A stretch of DNA of 64,000 nt from JAWSVE01 sp033852115 (GTDB taxonomy: Bacteria; Pseudomonadota; Gammaproteobacteria; Pseudomonadales; Cellvibrionaceae): contig JAWSVE010000002.1 in NCBI GenBank assembly GCA_033852115.1, forward strand, positions 620,001-684,000. Reading direction: 5' to 3'. The position numbers were made by a program, and so were the translations under genes. Below, piece after piece: positions 45,975-55,773 of the stretch. Positions within the stretch are counted from its first letter, which is position 1; every line of letters begins with the position of its first letter. The notes beneath the pieces are model-generated. The model was not told the DNA's origin and ran no database searches. It worked only from the letters and a program-made list of their open reading frames with translations.

Positions 45975-46694
45975 ATGTCATCGGGATCTAAAGAGGTAAC
46001 GCTAGACTCTTTATTAGTCGACCCGTCAACTAAAGTTGATGTGTCAGTCGCATACATCATGGTATGGCTTTCGTTGAGCGAAGGACGTTTGATGGATGCC
46101 CAGCGCCCGATTCTGGCTCGCTATCTAAAAAACGATACGCAAACAGGTCAGTACGCGGAGCTTATTTATAAGTCTTTAAGACAATCTTTCCAACACTTGG
46201 TGATTGCTTGCGAGAATTTACGCAAGCACTTAAACCACGCTGAACAATTATTCCTCGTCGAACAGGCAATTAAACTGATTAACGCGAAACCGCATGTTTC
46301 AGAAGCTGATATTCATATTTTAACTTTCTTGGCTGATTTGTTTGATATTGACCATCGAGTACTACAAGACGCATACAAAACAGAAACACGGCGGATACTG
46401 AAAGCGCCGGGTGACCCCAGCAGTGTTGACTGGTGGGAAAACAGTGTGCCGAAGAAAGCACTTGGAATTGAAGAGATTGTTAAACGATTTAATGCTGAGA
46501 GCTTAACAGCGGATGATGCGCGCCAAGTACTGGGTGTGGCTAAAGATGTAACGCAAGAAGAATTAAAACTGGCATATAGAAAACGTGCACAGCAGTATCA
46601 CCCTGATCGAAATGACCCTACAAAAGTCGATGCCGCTGTCGCGAGCACTATGTTTGTGTTGGTCAAGCAAGCTTACGAGGTGCTACGCGGATGA
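45975..46694 (+). CDS. TerB-like and J-domain protein
   Basis: 239 residues. An N-terminal all-helical TerB-like domain (about 20-130) is followed by a C-terminal J domain with the essential HPD at 209-211 in YHPDR and LGVAKDVTQEELKLAYRK before it. This DjlA-like order suggests a DnaK co-chaperone, but there is no N-terminal membrane helix. ATG 45975 is preferred; an in-frame upstream ATG at 45876 would add unlikely sequence. It overlaps the next gene by four bases (ATGA), so the two are coupled. Confidence 0.75.
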   Translation: MSSGSKEVTLDSLLVDPSTKVDVSVAYIMVWLSLSEGRLMDAQRPILARYLKNDTQTGQYAELIYKSLRQSFQHLVIACENLRKHLNHAEQLFLVEQAIKLINAKPHVSEADIHILTFLADLFDIDHRVLQDAYKTETRRILKAPGDPSSVDWWENSVPKKALGIEEIVKRFNAESLTADDARQVLGVAKDVTQEELKLAYRKRAQQYHPDRNDPTKVDAAVASTMFVLVKQAYEVLRG

Positions 46695-47791
46695 AGGATC
46701 TATATCGCCGCTGTGGTTTGGCCAACTATGAGATTAATCGGGACAAGCTAAGCAATATCACCCAAGGTAATGATGACGAACAACATGCATGCTTCTCTAT
46801 CCTATTAAACCCTGATAGAAAAGTAGCTTACGACAATACTCATCGAGCATTAACAGCTATCGCAAAAGTCAGGCAGGCTATTGATATGCAGTCTAATGCG
46901 GGCTGGGTGAAACGCTATGGTGATTTTGCAGAGTCCGCCGAACAGGCATCCTCACTTTCAGCGAGTGAAACGATTACCCCCGTGAAGATGTCTGCTTTCT
47001 CTTCAGGTGTTGAAAAAAAGGTTACCGGTGAGAAGCGGAAAAACCGAGTGCTAGGTTTTTTTGCTACTGCGGCAACAATGTGTATTGCAGTTTTGGCTAT
47101 CTTATTTTCTGATGATGATGTGTCGCATATTGCTAGCGATGACATGGAGTTATTGCTCGCGCCTGAGTTGATGCATGTTAAATCGTTGACTGCGGCTATT
47201 TACCCTCGCATGGTTAAATCGGATCAGTCGGTAGAACCCATTATAGAGTTGGAGCATCAGGTCGAAGTCAATGTGGAGAAAATATCCGATGATGGGCTTT
47301 GGGTTTGGATAAGTTCACCCTCGGTAAAAGGCTATACGTTACGTTCGAATTTGCGACCAGGGCCATCCGAGGAAACGATCGCTTTGCGTTGCCGTGAGTC
47401 TGGAACACAGCGTCCGATGACCAGCGTAATCAGTAATTTCTTTCGTAGCGGCCAGCACGTTTTAACATTGGCAAACCCTCCAGGAAAAGATGCACTGGTG
47501 AAGTTGAAAAATGGCGATGGCGATGTTCAGCTGCTTGTCTACCTTCGTTCTGGAGAAGAGCTGGAGGTCGGCGGTGTGGGGGATGGTAATCACCAACTAG
47601 AGTATGCTCTCGGTGAAAACTATAGCCCTCAATGTGGTCGCTTTGTCGATCATATGCAAGCGTTCCGGGAAGCCAAAAAAATTTCCTATCGCAGCACAGT
47701 CGATTCCATTGATTCGCTTTCTAATCGCTACGTATACATCTTAAAAAGCAAAGTCGTCGGCTTACAGTCAATTTCTAATCAGGCGTTCTAA
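46691..47791 (+). CDS. J-like, single-pass membrane protein with SH3-like periplasmic domain
   Basis: 366 residues. The N-terminal 65 residues look J-related (SILLNPDRKVAYDNTHRAL) but have no HPD motif, so they cannot stimulate DnaK in the usual way. One membrane helix lies at about 119-140. A periplasmic part has an SH3b-like stretch (EHQVEVNVEKISDDGLWVWI) and an unknown C-terminal domain. It is translationally coupled to the TerB/J protein. The two may form a chaperone-linked envelope complex, which is inference. Confidence 0.65.
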   Translation: MKDLYRRCGLANYEINRDKLSNITQGNDDEQHACFSILLNPDRKVAYDNTHRALTAIAKVRQAIDMQSNAGWVKRYGDFAESAEQASSLSASETITPVKMSAFSSGVEKKVTGEKRKNRVLGFFATAATMCIAVLAILFSDDDVSHIASDDMELLLAPELMHVKSLTAAIYPRMVKSDQSVEPIIELEHQVEVNVEKISDDGLWVWISSPSVKGYTLRSNLRPGPSEETIALRCRESGTQRPMTSVISNFFRSGQHVLTLANPPGKDALVKLKNGDGDVQLLVYLRSGEELEVGGVGDGNHQLEYALGENYSPQCGRFVDHMQAFREAKKISYRSTVDSIDSLSNRYVYILKSKVVGLQSISNQAF

Positions 47792-47808
47792 CGCCTGCGC
47801 TATTATTT

Positions 47809-49068
47809 ATGAAATCTTACTTTCTCTTCGTAAAGCATTCGTGGGCCGTTCTACTGTTTGGATTTCTCGCCGTGTTTTGGGGGAATTTTGGGCAATCATT
47901 TTTTGTCGGCCAGTTTAGCGAAGCGATACAAAGTAGCCTCGGTCTTTCCGCCGCCGAATACGGTTCTACCTATTCATTGGCGACGTTGCTAAGTGCGATG
48001 ACCGTTGTGTGGGCAGGGAGATTGGTAGATAGATTGCAGTTGCGCCACTATGTTGCAATTGTCTGTGTGGGGCTGTCGGTAGCTTGTTTGTTGTTGTCGC
48101 AGGTGCAAGTGGCGGCGCTTTTAGTTATCGCGTTGTATTTTTTGCGATTGTTTGGGCAGGCACTTTTGCCCCACGCAGGCTCGACTACGATGGCGAGAGT
48201 GTTCGATACCCATCGTGGAAAGGCACTCAGCATTGCCTCCTCTGGGTTCCCGGTGGGAGAGATTATCTTACCGGCTTTGGCGGTAGTTTTGATCGCAACA
48301 GTTGGTTGGCAGCATGCGTTTATGGCCATTGGTGTGTGGGTATTGATTGTTGTGTTGCCGAGTATGTTAATGCTTATCCAGTATAGCGATATCGAGCGTC
48401 TAGACGATGCGCAGAAGGGTACACATAGTTCTGGAAATGATTCCGCCGTTCGGACCGCTGCTATTCAAAAAAAAGGTATACGGGCACTGTTACTCAGAGA
48501 CTACCGATACTGGCTAGCGTTACCCGGATTGATGGCGGGACCATTTATCGCAACAGGTATCTTTATCCACCAGAATTTTTTGCTAGATAGCAAAGGGTGG
48601 TCAGCCGCATTGTTTGCGACCTGTTTTATTGTTTATGGCGTAGTGCACTGGGTTAGCTCGCTAGTGAGTGGGGTGCTTGTCGATCGGTTTAGCGCTCATC
48701 GGCTGCTACCATACTTTCTTATACCTCTGGTGTGTGCTCTAGCGGTGATTCTATTTGGCGATGGAGATCGGAGCGCAATAGTTTTTATGGCGCTTTTGGC
48801 GATGTCGATCGGTGGTGGCTCGCCGATTACTGGGGCATTGTGGGCAGAAATATATGGTGCACAATCTATTGGCGCTATACGCTCTGTCAATATTGCGATC
48901 ATAGTATTTGCGACTTCACTTTCACCCATCCTGCTCGGATATTTTATTGATCAAGCAACGAATTTGTCGACTATAGTTATAGCGACAATAAGCTACGCAA
49001 CCATTGCGATTGTCATGCTCTATTTCTCTTATCCCGCAAATCCCTATTCACGCTCTACAAAAACATAG
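47809..49068 (+). CDS. MFS transporter
   Basis: 419 residues with twelve predicted helices. The N-terminal half has FGQSFFVGQFSEAI and the motif-A-like GRLVDRLQLRH between helices 2 and 3. The second half has VSGVLVDRFSAHRLLP, the matching loop. The substrate cannot be assigned. It follows the J-like gene after 17 bp. Confidence 0.85.
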   Translation: MKSYFLFVKHSWAVLLFGFLAVFWGNFGQSFFVGQFSEAIQSSLGLSAAEYGSTYSLATLLSAMTVVWAGRLVDRLQLRHYVAIVCVGLSVACLLLSQVQVAALLVIALYFLRLFGQALLPHAGSTTMARVFDTHRGKALSIASSGFPVGEIILPALAVVLIATVGWQHAFMAIGVWVLIVVLPSMLMLIQYSDIERLDDAQKGTHSSGNDSAVRTAAIQKKGIRALLLRDYRYWLALPGLMAGPFIATGIFIHQNFLLDSKGWSAALFATCFIVYGVVHWVSSLVSGVLVDRFSAHRLLPYFLIPLVCALAVILFGDGDRSAIVFMALLAMSIGGGSPITGALWAEIYGAQSIGAIRSVNIAIIVFATSLSPILLGYFIDQATNLSTIVIATISYATIAIVMLYFSYPANPYSRSTKT

Positions 49069-49320
49069 GGTTGTTAACTCTTTCGGTATTGAGAAATAGA
49101 CTGAACTCTAAAGTAGCGTATAAGACTTGCCGTTTACAAAACTTTATTAATGGCTTGCCAAATATTAAGAATGGTAAATCGCATTAAAATCTAGGCTATT
49201 TTCTGCCTCAAACACGCCCTCGCATTTTTTAATCGCTTCGCGAATGTCTATAATTCGCGTTCAGATGTTCCGCCGTAATGTCCCTTATGTGTCTCGCATT
49301 CCAAGTCGACAAAGCGTGTG

Positions 49321-51852
49321 ATGAGTTTTTATTTGCCGATGTGTTTCAGAGGTTTGCGCTTGATGCGATGTTTTCACCTGCCTGTTTTTAAAAGTCAGTT
49401 ATTAAAGTGCTGTAACGGGCAAGAGAATGTTAGGTCGCTCTTGTCCCGCGGAGGAATCTTACTACTTTTAGCATTCCAAGGTATTCAACCCGTGAATGCA
49501 GAAGACTCGATTCGTCCCTTAGATCGTACTATCCAACCAACATCTCGCATTCGTCTGCTGAACTTTGTCGAGTTAGAGCTCGACATGAGCATCGACGGTA
49601 AGCTACTCGAGCCGCAATGGCGCGACATCGAACCGCAAACTGATTTCGGTACCGTTGAACCAGACACCTTAGTCCCTGGCAAACACCTCACAGAGCTTAG
49701 AGTGTTCTATAGCGAAAAGGGAGTTTATGTCGGCTTTGATCTGCACCAACCTAAAGAAACCTTACTCAACCGATTATCATCGCGGGATAATCGCGGTTTG
49801 AATCGCGATGCCGTCTTCATTACTTTCGATAGTTCCAGTGAAGCCCGCTATGGGTTTTGGTTTGGTGTCGCTCTGGGCGGCAGCTTATTGGATGGAACGA
49901 TCTTACCGGAGCGACGTTATTCTCCGAACTGGGACGGCCCATGGCGCGGTGCTACATCAGAAACTGAGTATGGATGGAGCGCGGAAATGTTTATTCCGTG
50001 GTCTGTGATGAGCATGCCTAAACGCGAAGCTGAGCGGAACATCGGCGTATATGCATCTCGTAAAGTAGGGTATTTGGATGAGCGGTGGGCTTGGCCTGCC
50101 TTGCCGAGCACAAAGCCGCAATTTCTGTCGGTCTTAGATCAATACGAAGTGGTGGGTGTTTCGCCTCGCCAACAGTACAGTATTTTCCCTTACCTTTCTT
50201 CAACGCTAGACCGAATAACCGACGAGACGGACACCAAAGCGGGAGCCGATATATTTTGGCGTCCGACAACCAACTTTCAACTGGCGGCAACATTAAATCC
50301 AGATTTTGGTAGTGTGGAATCCGATGACGTGATCGTTAACTTGTCCGCGACCGAAACATTTTTTCCCGAGAAAAGGCTTTTTTTCCTAGAAGGGCAAGAC
50401 GTATTTATAGCAACACCTAAAGCCACAAATAATGTTCCAACAACGCTACTCAATACCCGACGGATTGGTGGTCGAGCATTTGCTCCTGATATCCCCGCAG
50501 ATGTTGACATCCCATCCGTAGAGCTGGGTCAGCCTGCGGAATTGTTGGGAGCCGCAAAACTCACAGGAGAGAGCGGTAATTTCCGATACGGTTTGTTATC
50601 AGCGATAGAGGATGACACAACATTTGTGGGTGAAGATATCAGTGGATCAGCAGTAGACGTTGAGCAAAATGGTCGAAACTACGCTGTTGCTCGAGTCTTG
50701 TATGAAGACGCCAGTGGTGGCGCTACTCGGGGTTTGGGTTGGATGTCGACGGCAGCTCTACACTCTGATCGTGAGGCCGTAGTGCATGGTATTGACGGGC
50801 ACTATTTGACAGGTGACGGGCGGTGGCAATTAGACGGCCAGGTATTTTATTCAGATATTGATGTCGAAGGTGACGGTGTCGGTGGCTTCCTTGATACGGT
50901 TTATACTCCTGATCAAGGTGTGAAGCACATGCTGGAATTGGAATATTTTGATCGTGAAGTCAACATTAACGACCTTGGGTTTTTTCGCCGTAATGATGCA
51001 ATGGCTCTCCGCTATTCGTTGAATTTGCAAGATTCTTCTATCAATTATGGGCGAGAACTTCGAAATGACGTATCGATGCTGCAGTTATGGAATCTAGATA
51101 AACGATTGATTCGTTCCGGTTTGTTTTGGAAAGGCTATCTGACAAACGATAACCTATCAGAGTGGCGAACCAAAATTGATCTATTACCCGAGCGTTACGA
51201 AGATCGTAATAGTTTTGGGAATGGCACTTATAAAATCGACCAGCGATACAAAGCAGGTATTGGTTACAAGACAGATACGTCAAAAAAACTCTCGGCTAAT
51301 TTCTTGCTAGAGCGAGGTCCTGAGGACAAAGGAGGTTATAACATTTATTCATGGATGAAATTAACCTATCGCCCTGTGGATCGTTTGAGCACTTCACTTA
51401 GTATGAGTAATAAAAATCGTGAAGGTTGGTTGCTGCACTTTGCGGGTGAAAGCATGAGTACTTATGACGCAGAAGAGTGGAAGGTTCAGTGGGACTTTGA
51501 CTTTTTCTTCACGGCTAAGCAGCAGTTTCGAGCATCTTTTCAGTGGGTGGGTATTCGTGCATTTGAAGATGAACGATATACAATTCCTAGTAGTCCGGGA
51601 CACCTGATAGAGGATGCGCTCAATCCGGCAGATGAATCGAGGCAGTTCAGCATCTCAAATCTCAATTTCCAGTTGCGATACCGGTGGGAGATCGCGCCTT
51701 TATCAGATCTATTTGTTGTTTATACCAAGAATAGTAATGAGAGATATGCACCGATAGAGCAGGATGAATTCCAGGATATGCTGCAGTCTGCATATCATAA
51801 TCCGAGTTCAGAGCAGCTGGTTGTTAAACTTCGCTATCGTTTAGGCAGTTAG
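49321..51852 (+). CDS. DUF5916 outer-membrane protein with carbohydrate-binding-like domain
   Basis: About 843 residues from ATG 49321; a GTG lies one codon upstream, and ATG 49363 is also possible. A signal-like hydrophobic segment ends near QPVNAEDS. A family 9-like binding domain follows (SIDGKLLEPQWRDIEP, FITFDSSSEARYGFWFGVA), and then a large C-terminal barrel ending in KLRYRLGS with aromatic strands. This is the DUF5916 arrangement: surface proteins of unknown substrate. No SusCD-like partner or TonB gene is adjacent. Confidence 0.8.
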   Translation: MSFYLPMCFRGLRLMRCFHLPVFKSQLLKCCNGQENVRSLLSRGGILLLLAFQGIQPVNAEDSIRPLDRTIQPTSRIRLLNFVELELDMSIDGKLLEPQWRDIEPQTDFGTVEPDTLVPGKHLTELRVFYSEKGVYVGFDLHQPKETLLNRLSSRDNRGLNRDAVFITFDSSSEARYGFWFGVALGGSLLDGTILPERRYSPNWDGPWRGATSETEYGWSAEMFIPWSVMSMPKREAERNIGVYASRKVGYLDERWAWPALPSTKPQFLSVLDQYEVVGVSPRQQYSIFPYLSSTLDRITDETDTKAGADIFWRPTTNFQLAATLNPDFGSVESDDVIVNLSATETFFPEKRLFFLEGQDVFIATPKATNNVPTTLLNTRRIGGRAFAPDIPADVDIPSVELGQPAELLGAAKLTGESGNFRYGLLSAIEDDTTFVGEDISGSAVDVEQNGRNYAVARVLYEDASGGATRGLGWMSTAALHSDREAVVHGIDGHYLTGDGRWQLDGQVFYSDIDVEGDGVGGFLDTVYTPDQGVKHMLELEYFDREVNINDLGFFRRNDAMALRYSLNLQDSSINYGRELRNDVSMLQLWNLDKRLIRSGLFWKGYLTNDNLSEWRTKIDLLPERYEDRNSFGNGTYKIDQRYKAGIGYKTDTSKKLSANFLLERGPEDKGGYNIYSWMKLTYRPVDRLSTSLSMSNKNREGWLLHFAGESMSTYDAEEWKVQWDFDFFFTAKQQFRASFQWVGIRAFEDERYTIPSSPGHLIEDALNPADESRQFSISNLNFQLRYRWEIAPLSDLFVVYTKNSNERYAPIEQDEFQDMLQSAYHNPSSEQLVVKLRYRLGS

Positions 51853-51877
51853 TTAACGCCAATGGACTGGTGATTTA

Positions 51878-52369
51878 TTAAAGCCAGCGGCGAACGTTCG
51901 CGCAATAGTTTTCGTAGCTTTCTCCAAACTTTTCTTTTAAATATTGTTCCTCCGGTTTGATTTGTAGCCGTGTCATCACTGGTATAAAGAACACTGCAAT
52001 TATCATGCTGACTATGTTATCAAGGAAAAAACCAAGTGCAACGAGTAATAGGAAAAACCCCAAATACATAGGATTTCGAGTCAGTCTAAAAACACCGCGG
52101 ACGACAAGCGTTTGAGTGCCTTCGAAATTACGAGGGTTGACTGATGTGCGATCTCGCCAAAACTGGAAAGTCGAGATTCCAATCAATAACGTAGAAATAG
52201 TGGATAATATTGCCGAGAGGCTGATGCATGTAACGTTGTCAAAGATATGTGCACTTATTTTAAACGTTTCTGTTAATGTGACGGTTATTTCTCTAGTAGC
52301 ATACTGCAATGCAAAAAATAATAATGCAGTGGCAATTGGCGGTAGCAAAAAAGGTTTTGAAGTTTTCAT
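51878..52369 (-). CDS. isoprenylcysteine carboxyl methyltransferase-like membrane protein
   Basis: 163 residues, four or five helices. GVFRLTRNPMYLGFFLLL and EEQYLKEKFGESYENYCANVRRW are the ICMT/PEMT-family signature, with the Arg-His-Pro type SAM region replaced by RNPMY. The methyl acceptor is unknown. It lies 16 bp downstream of the thioesterase gene on the same strand. Confidence 0.85.
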   Translation of the reverse strand: MKTSKPFLLPPIATALLFFALQYATREITVTLTETFKISAHIFDNVTCISLSAILSTISTLLIGISTFQFWRDRTSVNPRNFEGTQTLVVRGVFRLTRNPMYLGFFLLLVALGFFLDNIVSMIIAVFFIPVMTRLQIKPEEQYLKEKFGESYENYCANVRRWL

Positions 52370-52384
52370 GGAATATCACAAGCG

Positions 52385-52861
52385 CTAATAATTTATAACA
52401 CTTTTAGTTACGCGATCCATCGCAATGAGCGCACGCGGATTGTTATCGGGTTGCTGAGAAGAGTTGTCAGGCAGAGAGTGTGAAGCCTCTTTGTAAACGG
52501 CTACATCGATGAAAATAATAGAGCGTCCTCGCTTGACCACGTTGGCTTCCGTCACAATCCTATCGCCGTCATTCGCTGGGCGCAGCATCGAAACATGTAA
52601 GTCGTGAGTGACTGCTTCCTGATTTTCTTCGAGTGTGCTGACGGCTGCTGCATAAGCAGTTATATCTGCAATTGCATAGGCTACTGCACCATGGAACATG
52701 CCCCCTGGATTTAACGTATTTTTATTAACAGTCAATGAAAGCGTTGCTTGTCCATCATTGGCAACCAATTTTTCTATTCCTAAATATCGATGGAACGGTA
52801 GGTCGCGAATTGCTTGCAATAGACGCTCTCGGTGTTTGAGCGTGCCGCTTATTGACGTCAT
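52385..52861 (-). CDS. PaaI-family hot-dog thioesterase
   Basis: 158 residues. NPGGMFHGAVAYAIADITAYAA is the PaaI-type active-site region (Gly-His-Gly-like turn, then a helix with Asp). LHVSMLRPANDGDRIV and RGRSIIFIDVAV follow. It likely hydrolyses acyl- or aryl-CoA thioesters. It precedes the methyltransferase gene. Confidence 0.85.
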   Translation of the reverse strand: MTSISGTLKHRERLLQAIRDLPFHRYLGIEKLVANDGQATLSLTVNKNTLNPGGMFHGAVAYAIADITAYAAAVSTLEENQEAVTHDLHVSMLRPANDGDRIVTEANVVKRGRSIIFIDVAVYKEASHSLPDNSSQQPDNNPRALIAMDRVTKSVINY

Positions 52862-53137
52862 GAATGATTACCTTGTATATACGAAAAAACGAATGATGGG
52901 TCGATTATAAAGTTTGGACCAGCTCTTTGGTCAATGATTTTTTACATATGGTACCCTATTGAATTCAGTGTGGGTGGCAATATTAAGACTTGCATTGGAA
53001 TGTGGTACAAAAATAGATGCCAAAACGTGATAGTCATTCGATAGCCAGCGGGATACTCTGTCCGCTTTAGTACGTTACAGTCTTGTATTGTGAGTTCGTG
53101 AGAAAATATAAATAAATGTTGAGGTGAGTAGTACTAC

Positions 53138-54601
53138 ATGAGTTTAGTTGTCGAGACACAGTCCGGGCCTGTTCATGGTGCAGAGAGCAACGGAGCACGC
53201 TATTGGTTAGGGGTGCCGTATGCGTCTGCAGAGCGTTTTGGTGTTCCTAAATCCCCAGTGCCCTGGGTCGAAGAAAAAGACGCAACGAAATATGGGCCGG
53301 AGTGTCCGCAATTTTTTGGTGCGCTTGCCACCGAGAAAAAAATCGCGGGTCCAACTGTTGATGAAGATTGCTTGGTCCTCAATATTTGGACTCCCTGTCA
53401 GAAAAGCGATACGCCGCTGCCGGTCATGGTATGGATTCACGGCGGCGCTTTCATGACGGGTTCCGGCAATACCTATGACGGCAGCAAATTCGCGAGTGAA
53501 AAAAATATAATCGTCGTTTCCATTAATTATCGTTTGGGTATCTTAGGTTTTGCCAATTTCGCTGATGCTTTCGGCTTGGATGTGCCAAGTAATTTGGGGG
53601 TTCGTGACCAAATAGCTGCGCTAGAATGGGTGCGGGACAATATTGCTGCATTTGGAGGTGACCCACAACGGGTCACTATTGCGGGAGAGTCCGCAGGTTC
53701 TTTAGCCATTTCAATGCTGCTGATTAATGAAACCCAGTGGCCGTTGTTTCATGGTGCAATTATGCAGAGTGGTGCGCTTAGTTTATTCCATGCCAAAGAA
53801 CGGAGTCAGCGTATTGCTGAACACTATAAAAAAGTGCTTGGTGAAGCAGCATCCAGTCTTGAAGCGCTGCGTGCATTGGATATTTCGACATTGTTACATG
53901 CTCAAATAAAAGCGGCTTCTTTCGAAGAGCAAACAGTGCCAGCGGCGCCTTGGTATGATGGAGATGTTTTTCCTACCTCTTTAGAAGAGGCTAGAGCAAA
54001 AACAACTCATAACGTGCCGCTACTGGTTGGTTACAATCAAGAGGAGATTAGATTGTTTGAGGTGATAAAGGGAAAGCCAATTTTGCCAATGGCTCGTGAG
54101 GATAGCGAACTGTTGGTTAGAGAGCAGCTTAGCGCCGAAGCGGCAAATCAGCTATTAAGCGCCTATCCAAATGATAAAGCGGGAAATCGTTTACTAGCAA
54201 CGCATATTACCTTTGGTATGCCCACCATGAATTTTGCTGAAGAGCATGCGAAAAATAATGATACCTGGTGCTATCGGTTTGATTTTAAACATCCTCTACT
54301 CGGTGCGGCGCACGCTGTTGAATTAGGTTTTGTCTGGCCGTTTAAAGGCTTGTTTGGTATAGCGATGCGTGGCGGTTTACTTTGGGGTAAACGAAAAGCG
54401 CTTGCCGAGCGTATGCAAGCCCATTGGGCACACTTCGTTCACCATGGAAAGCCTTTAGACAATTGGCCGCAATACAGTCATGAAGATCGGAAAATTTATC
54501 GCTTTTCTTCTCAAGATGAAATTGTCGACGATCCGGATAAGCTCCATCGTGAAGCCTGGGATGGTGCTTATATTATTACCGCGAAACAGTCCTCGTTGTA
54601 A
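53138..54601 (+). CDS. type B carboxylesterase
   Basis: 487 residues of the alpha/beta-hydrolase type B family. The oxyanion-hole block WIHGGAFMTGSGN and nucleophile S185 in GESAGS are clear, along with the EDCLVLNIW signature. The catalytic His lies in GAAHAVELGFVW near residue 390. No signal peptide is seen, so it is cytoplasmic. Its substrate is an unknown ester. A bidirectional hairpin separates it from the convergent SelW-like gene. Confidence 0.9.
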   Translation: MSLVVETQSGPVHGAESNGARYWLGVPYASAERFGVPKSPVPWVEEKDATKYGPECPQFFGALATEKKIAGPTVDEDCLVLNIWTPCQKSDTPLPVMVWIHGGAFMTGSGNTYDGSKFASEKNIIVVSINYRLGILGFANFADAFGLDVPSNLGVRDQIAALEWVRDNIAAFGGDPQRVTIAGESAGSLAISMLLINETQWPLFHGAIMQSGALSLFHAKERSQRIAEHYKKVLGEAASSLEALRALDISTLLHAQIKAASFEEQTVPAAPWYDGDVFPTSLEEARAKTTHNVPLLVGYNQEEIRLFEVIKGKPILPMAREDSELLVREQLSAEAANQLLSAYPNDKAGNRLLATHITFGMPTMNFAEEHAKNNDTWCYRFDFKHPLLGAAHAVELGFVWPFKGLFGIAMRGGLLWGKRKALAERMQAHWAHFVHHGKPLDNWPQYSHEDRKIYRFSSQDEIVDDPDKLHREAWDGAYIITAKQSSL

Positions 54602-54632
54602 TAGAGTGGCACAATGAATAGTCGGTGCTGAT

Positions 54633-54656
54633 AACGTAGAATTTTTATTCTACGTT
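54633..54656. terminator. hairpin between convergent esterase and SelW-like genes
   Basis: AACGTAGAAT, loop TTTT, ATTCTACGTT: a perfect ten-base stem. The last codons and stop of the minus-strand SelW-like gene lie inside it. Flanks lack T runs, so termination is likely but not certain. Confidence 0.5.
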
Positions 54657-54935
54657 GCGCTTAACTTTATCTATATGGCCGAGATCCCTATTGGGAGAAA
54701 TGACATCCCTCACGCGCTGTTTTAATTCAGTGATCTCGGGGAATCGGCCTTCTTCCTTTCTCGACCATACGATTTTTCCATTTGCGGTCACTTCAAAAAC
54801 TCCACCACTGCCAGGGCGCAACGTTAAAGCATCAATCTCGCCATCAAAAGTGGTCAAAAGCTCTTGCGCCATCCAGCTCGATCTTAGTAGCCAGCGACAT
54901 AAGGTACAGTAATGAATTTCAACTATATTAGTCAT
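54645..54935 (-). CDS. SelT/SelW/SelH family redox protein (Cys form)
   Basis: 96 residues. The redox motif is C10-TL-C13 near the start (HYCTLCRW), where animal relatives carry selenocysteine. The thioredoxin-like GSGGVFEVTANGKIVWSRKEEGRFPE block is typical. It probably acts as a small redox protein. Its 3' end forms one arm of a hairpin. Confidence 0.85.
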   Translation of the reverse strand: MTNIVEIHYCTLCRWLLRSSWMAQELLTTFDGEIDALTLRPGSGGVFEVTANGKIVWSRKEEGRFPEITELKQRVRDVISPNRDLGHIDKVKRNVE

Positions 54936-55150
54936 ATGTTGTATTTCCTATCTTCGGACGCTTAGGTCTGTCTAAAGGGTTGGTTATTTTTTAGTATGGA
55001 CGAGACGAAAGGAAATTGTATACGGGGAGCATTGGGAAGTCGAAATGGAATTCAATGGGCGCTGTCCCTTGGATGTGTCGGCGTACGAAGCAAAAATCGG
55101 CTTATTTAGGGTTCTCCCAGGCCTTATATCATTGGTGTGGTATTTAAATA

Positions 55151-55510
55151 CTATTCCGCCTCTAACAGCGACAGCATGTATTTTATACCTTGCGTGATTT
55201 CTAGCTCTGTCAACGCTTCGTTTCCGCCTTTTGCAGGCATTAAGCCGTAGCCATTAGACGCGTGCTGGACGAGAGTTTCTAAGCCCTGTTCTGCACGTGG
55301 TTTCCACATCACTTTGTTGCCTAAAACCGGTGCATTGTTGAGACCTGGGGCATGGCAAACCTTACAGTTTTGATTCACTATCGTTTCGCCAGCAATAATG
55401 TCAGGGTCGGTTTTGTCGCAGCCGATAAGCAACAATAGCCCACAGAAAAAACCTGATCCTAATAAACGATGTGCTTTTTCTACCTTAGAATCTGCAAGTA
55501 ACAATGACAT
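55151..55510 (-). CDS. cytochrome c5-like lipoprotein
   Basis: 119 residues. A hydrophobic segment ends in a likely lipobox (LLIGC). Heme motif CKVCH is at 49-53 and the axial Met probably M91 in GLMPAKGG, as in cytochrome c5 family proteins. ATG 55510 is chosen, with AAGGAG seven bases upstream; an upstream in-frame ATG at 55528 adds six residues. It lies 260 bp downstream of the DUF3365 gene, so it may be transcribed apart. Confidence 0.85.
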   Translation of the reverse strand: MSLLLADSKVEKAHRLLGSGFFCGLLLLIGCDKTDPDIIAGETIVNQNCKVCHAPGLNNAPVLGNKVMWKPRAEQGLETLVQHASNGYGLMPAKGGNEALTELEITQGIKYMLSLLEAE

Positions 55511-55773
55511 GGGACGACTCCTTAACACGCAGCGGTGGAGTGATAGGGAAATTGCGCTTAGTGTGATCTAGCGGGTATCGGAGTCTTTCCAGTCGATTCA
55601 CGCTTGCGGTGAGTTTTGCTAAAACACATCGAGAGAAGCAACAAAACAAAACGGAAACGACTTTCAGCTAGGAGAGTTTCCTCTCCACCCGCTAGAGCAC
55701 ACTGAGCACAACTCAAACTGATTGCATCCGGTATGAATGCAATCAGCTGAATGAGAGTGACGAACTATAACGC

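Noticed and set aside
45860..46060. 66-residue minus-strand open frame with a protein-like composition, overlapping the start of the TerB/J gene
   Set aside because: No ribosome site before its ATG, no family resemblance, and it overlaps a well-supported gene.
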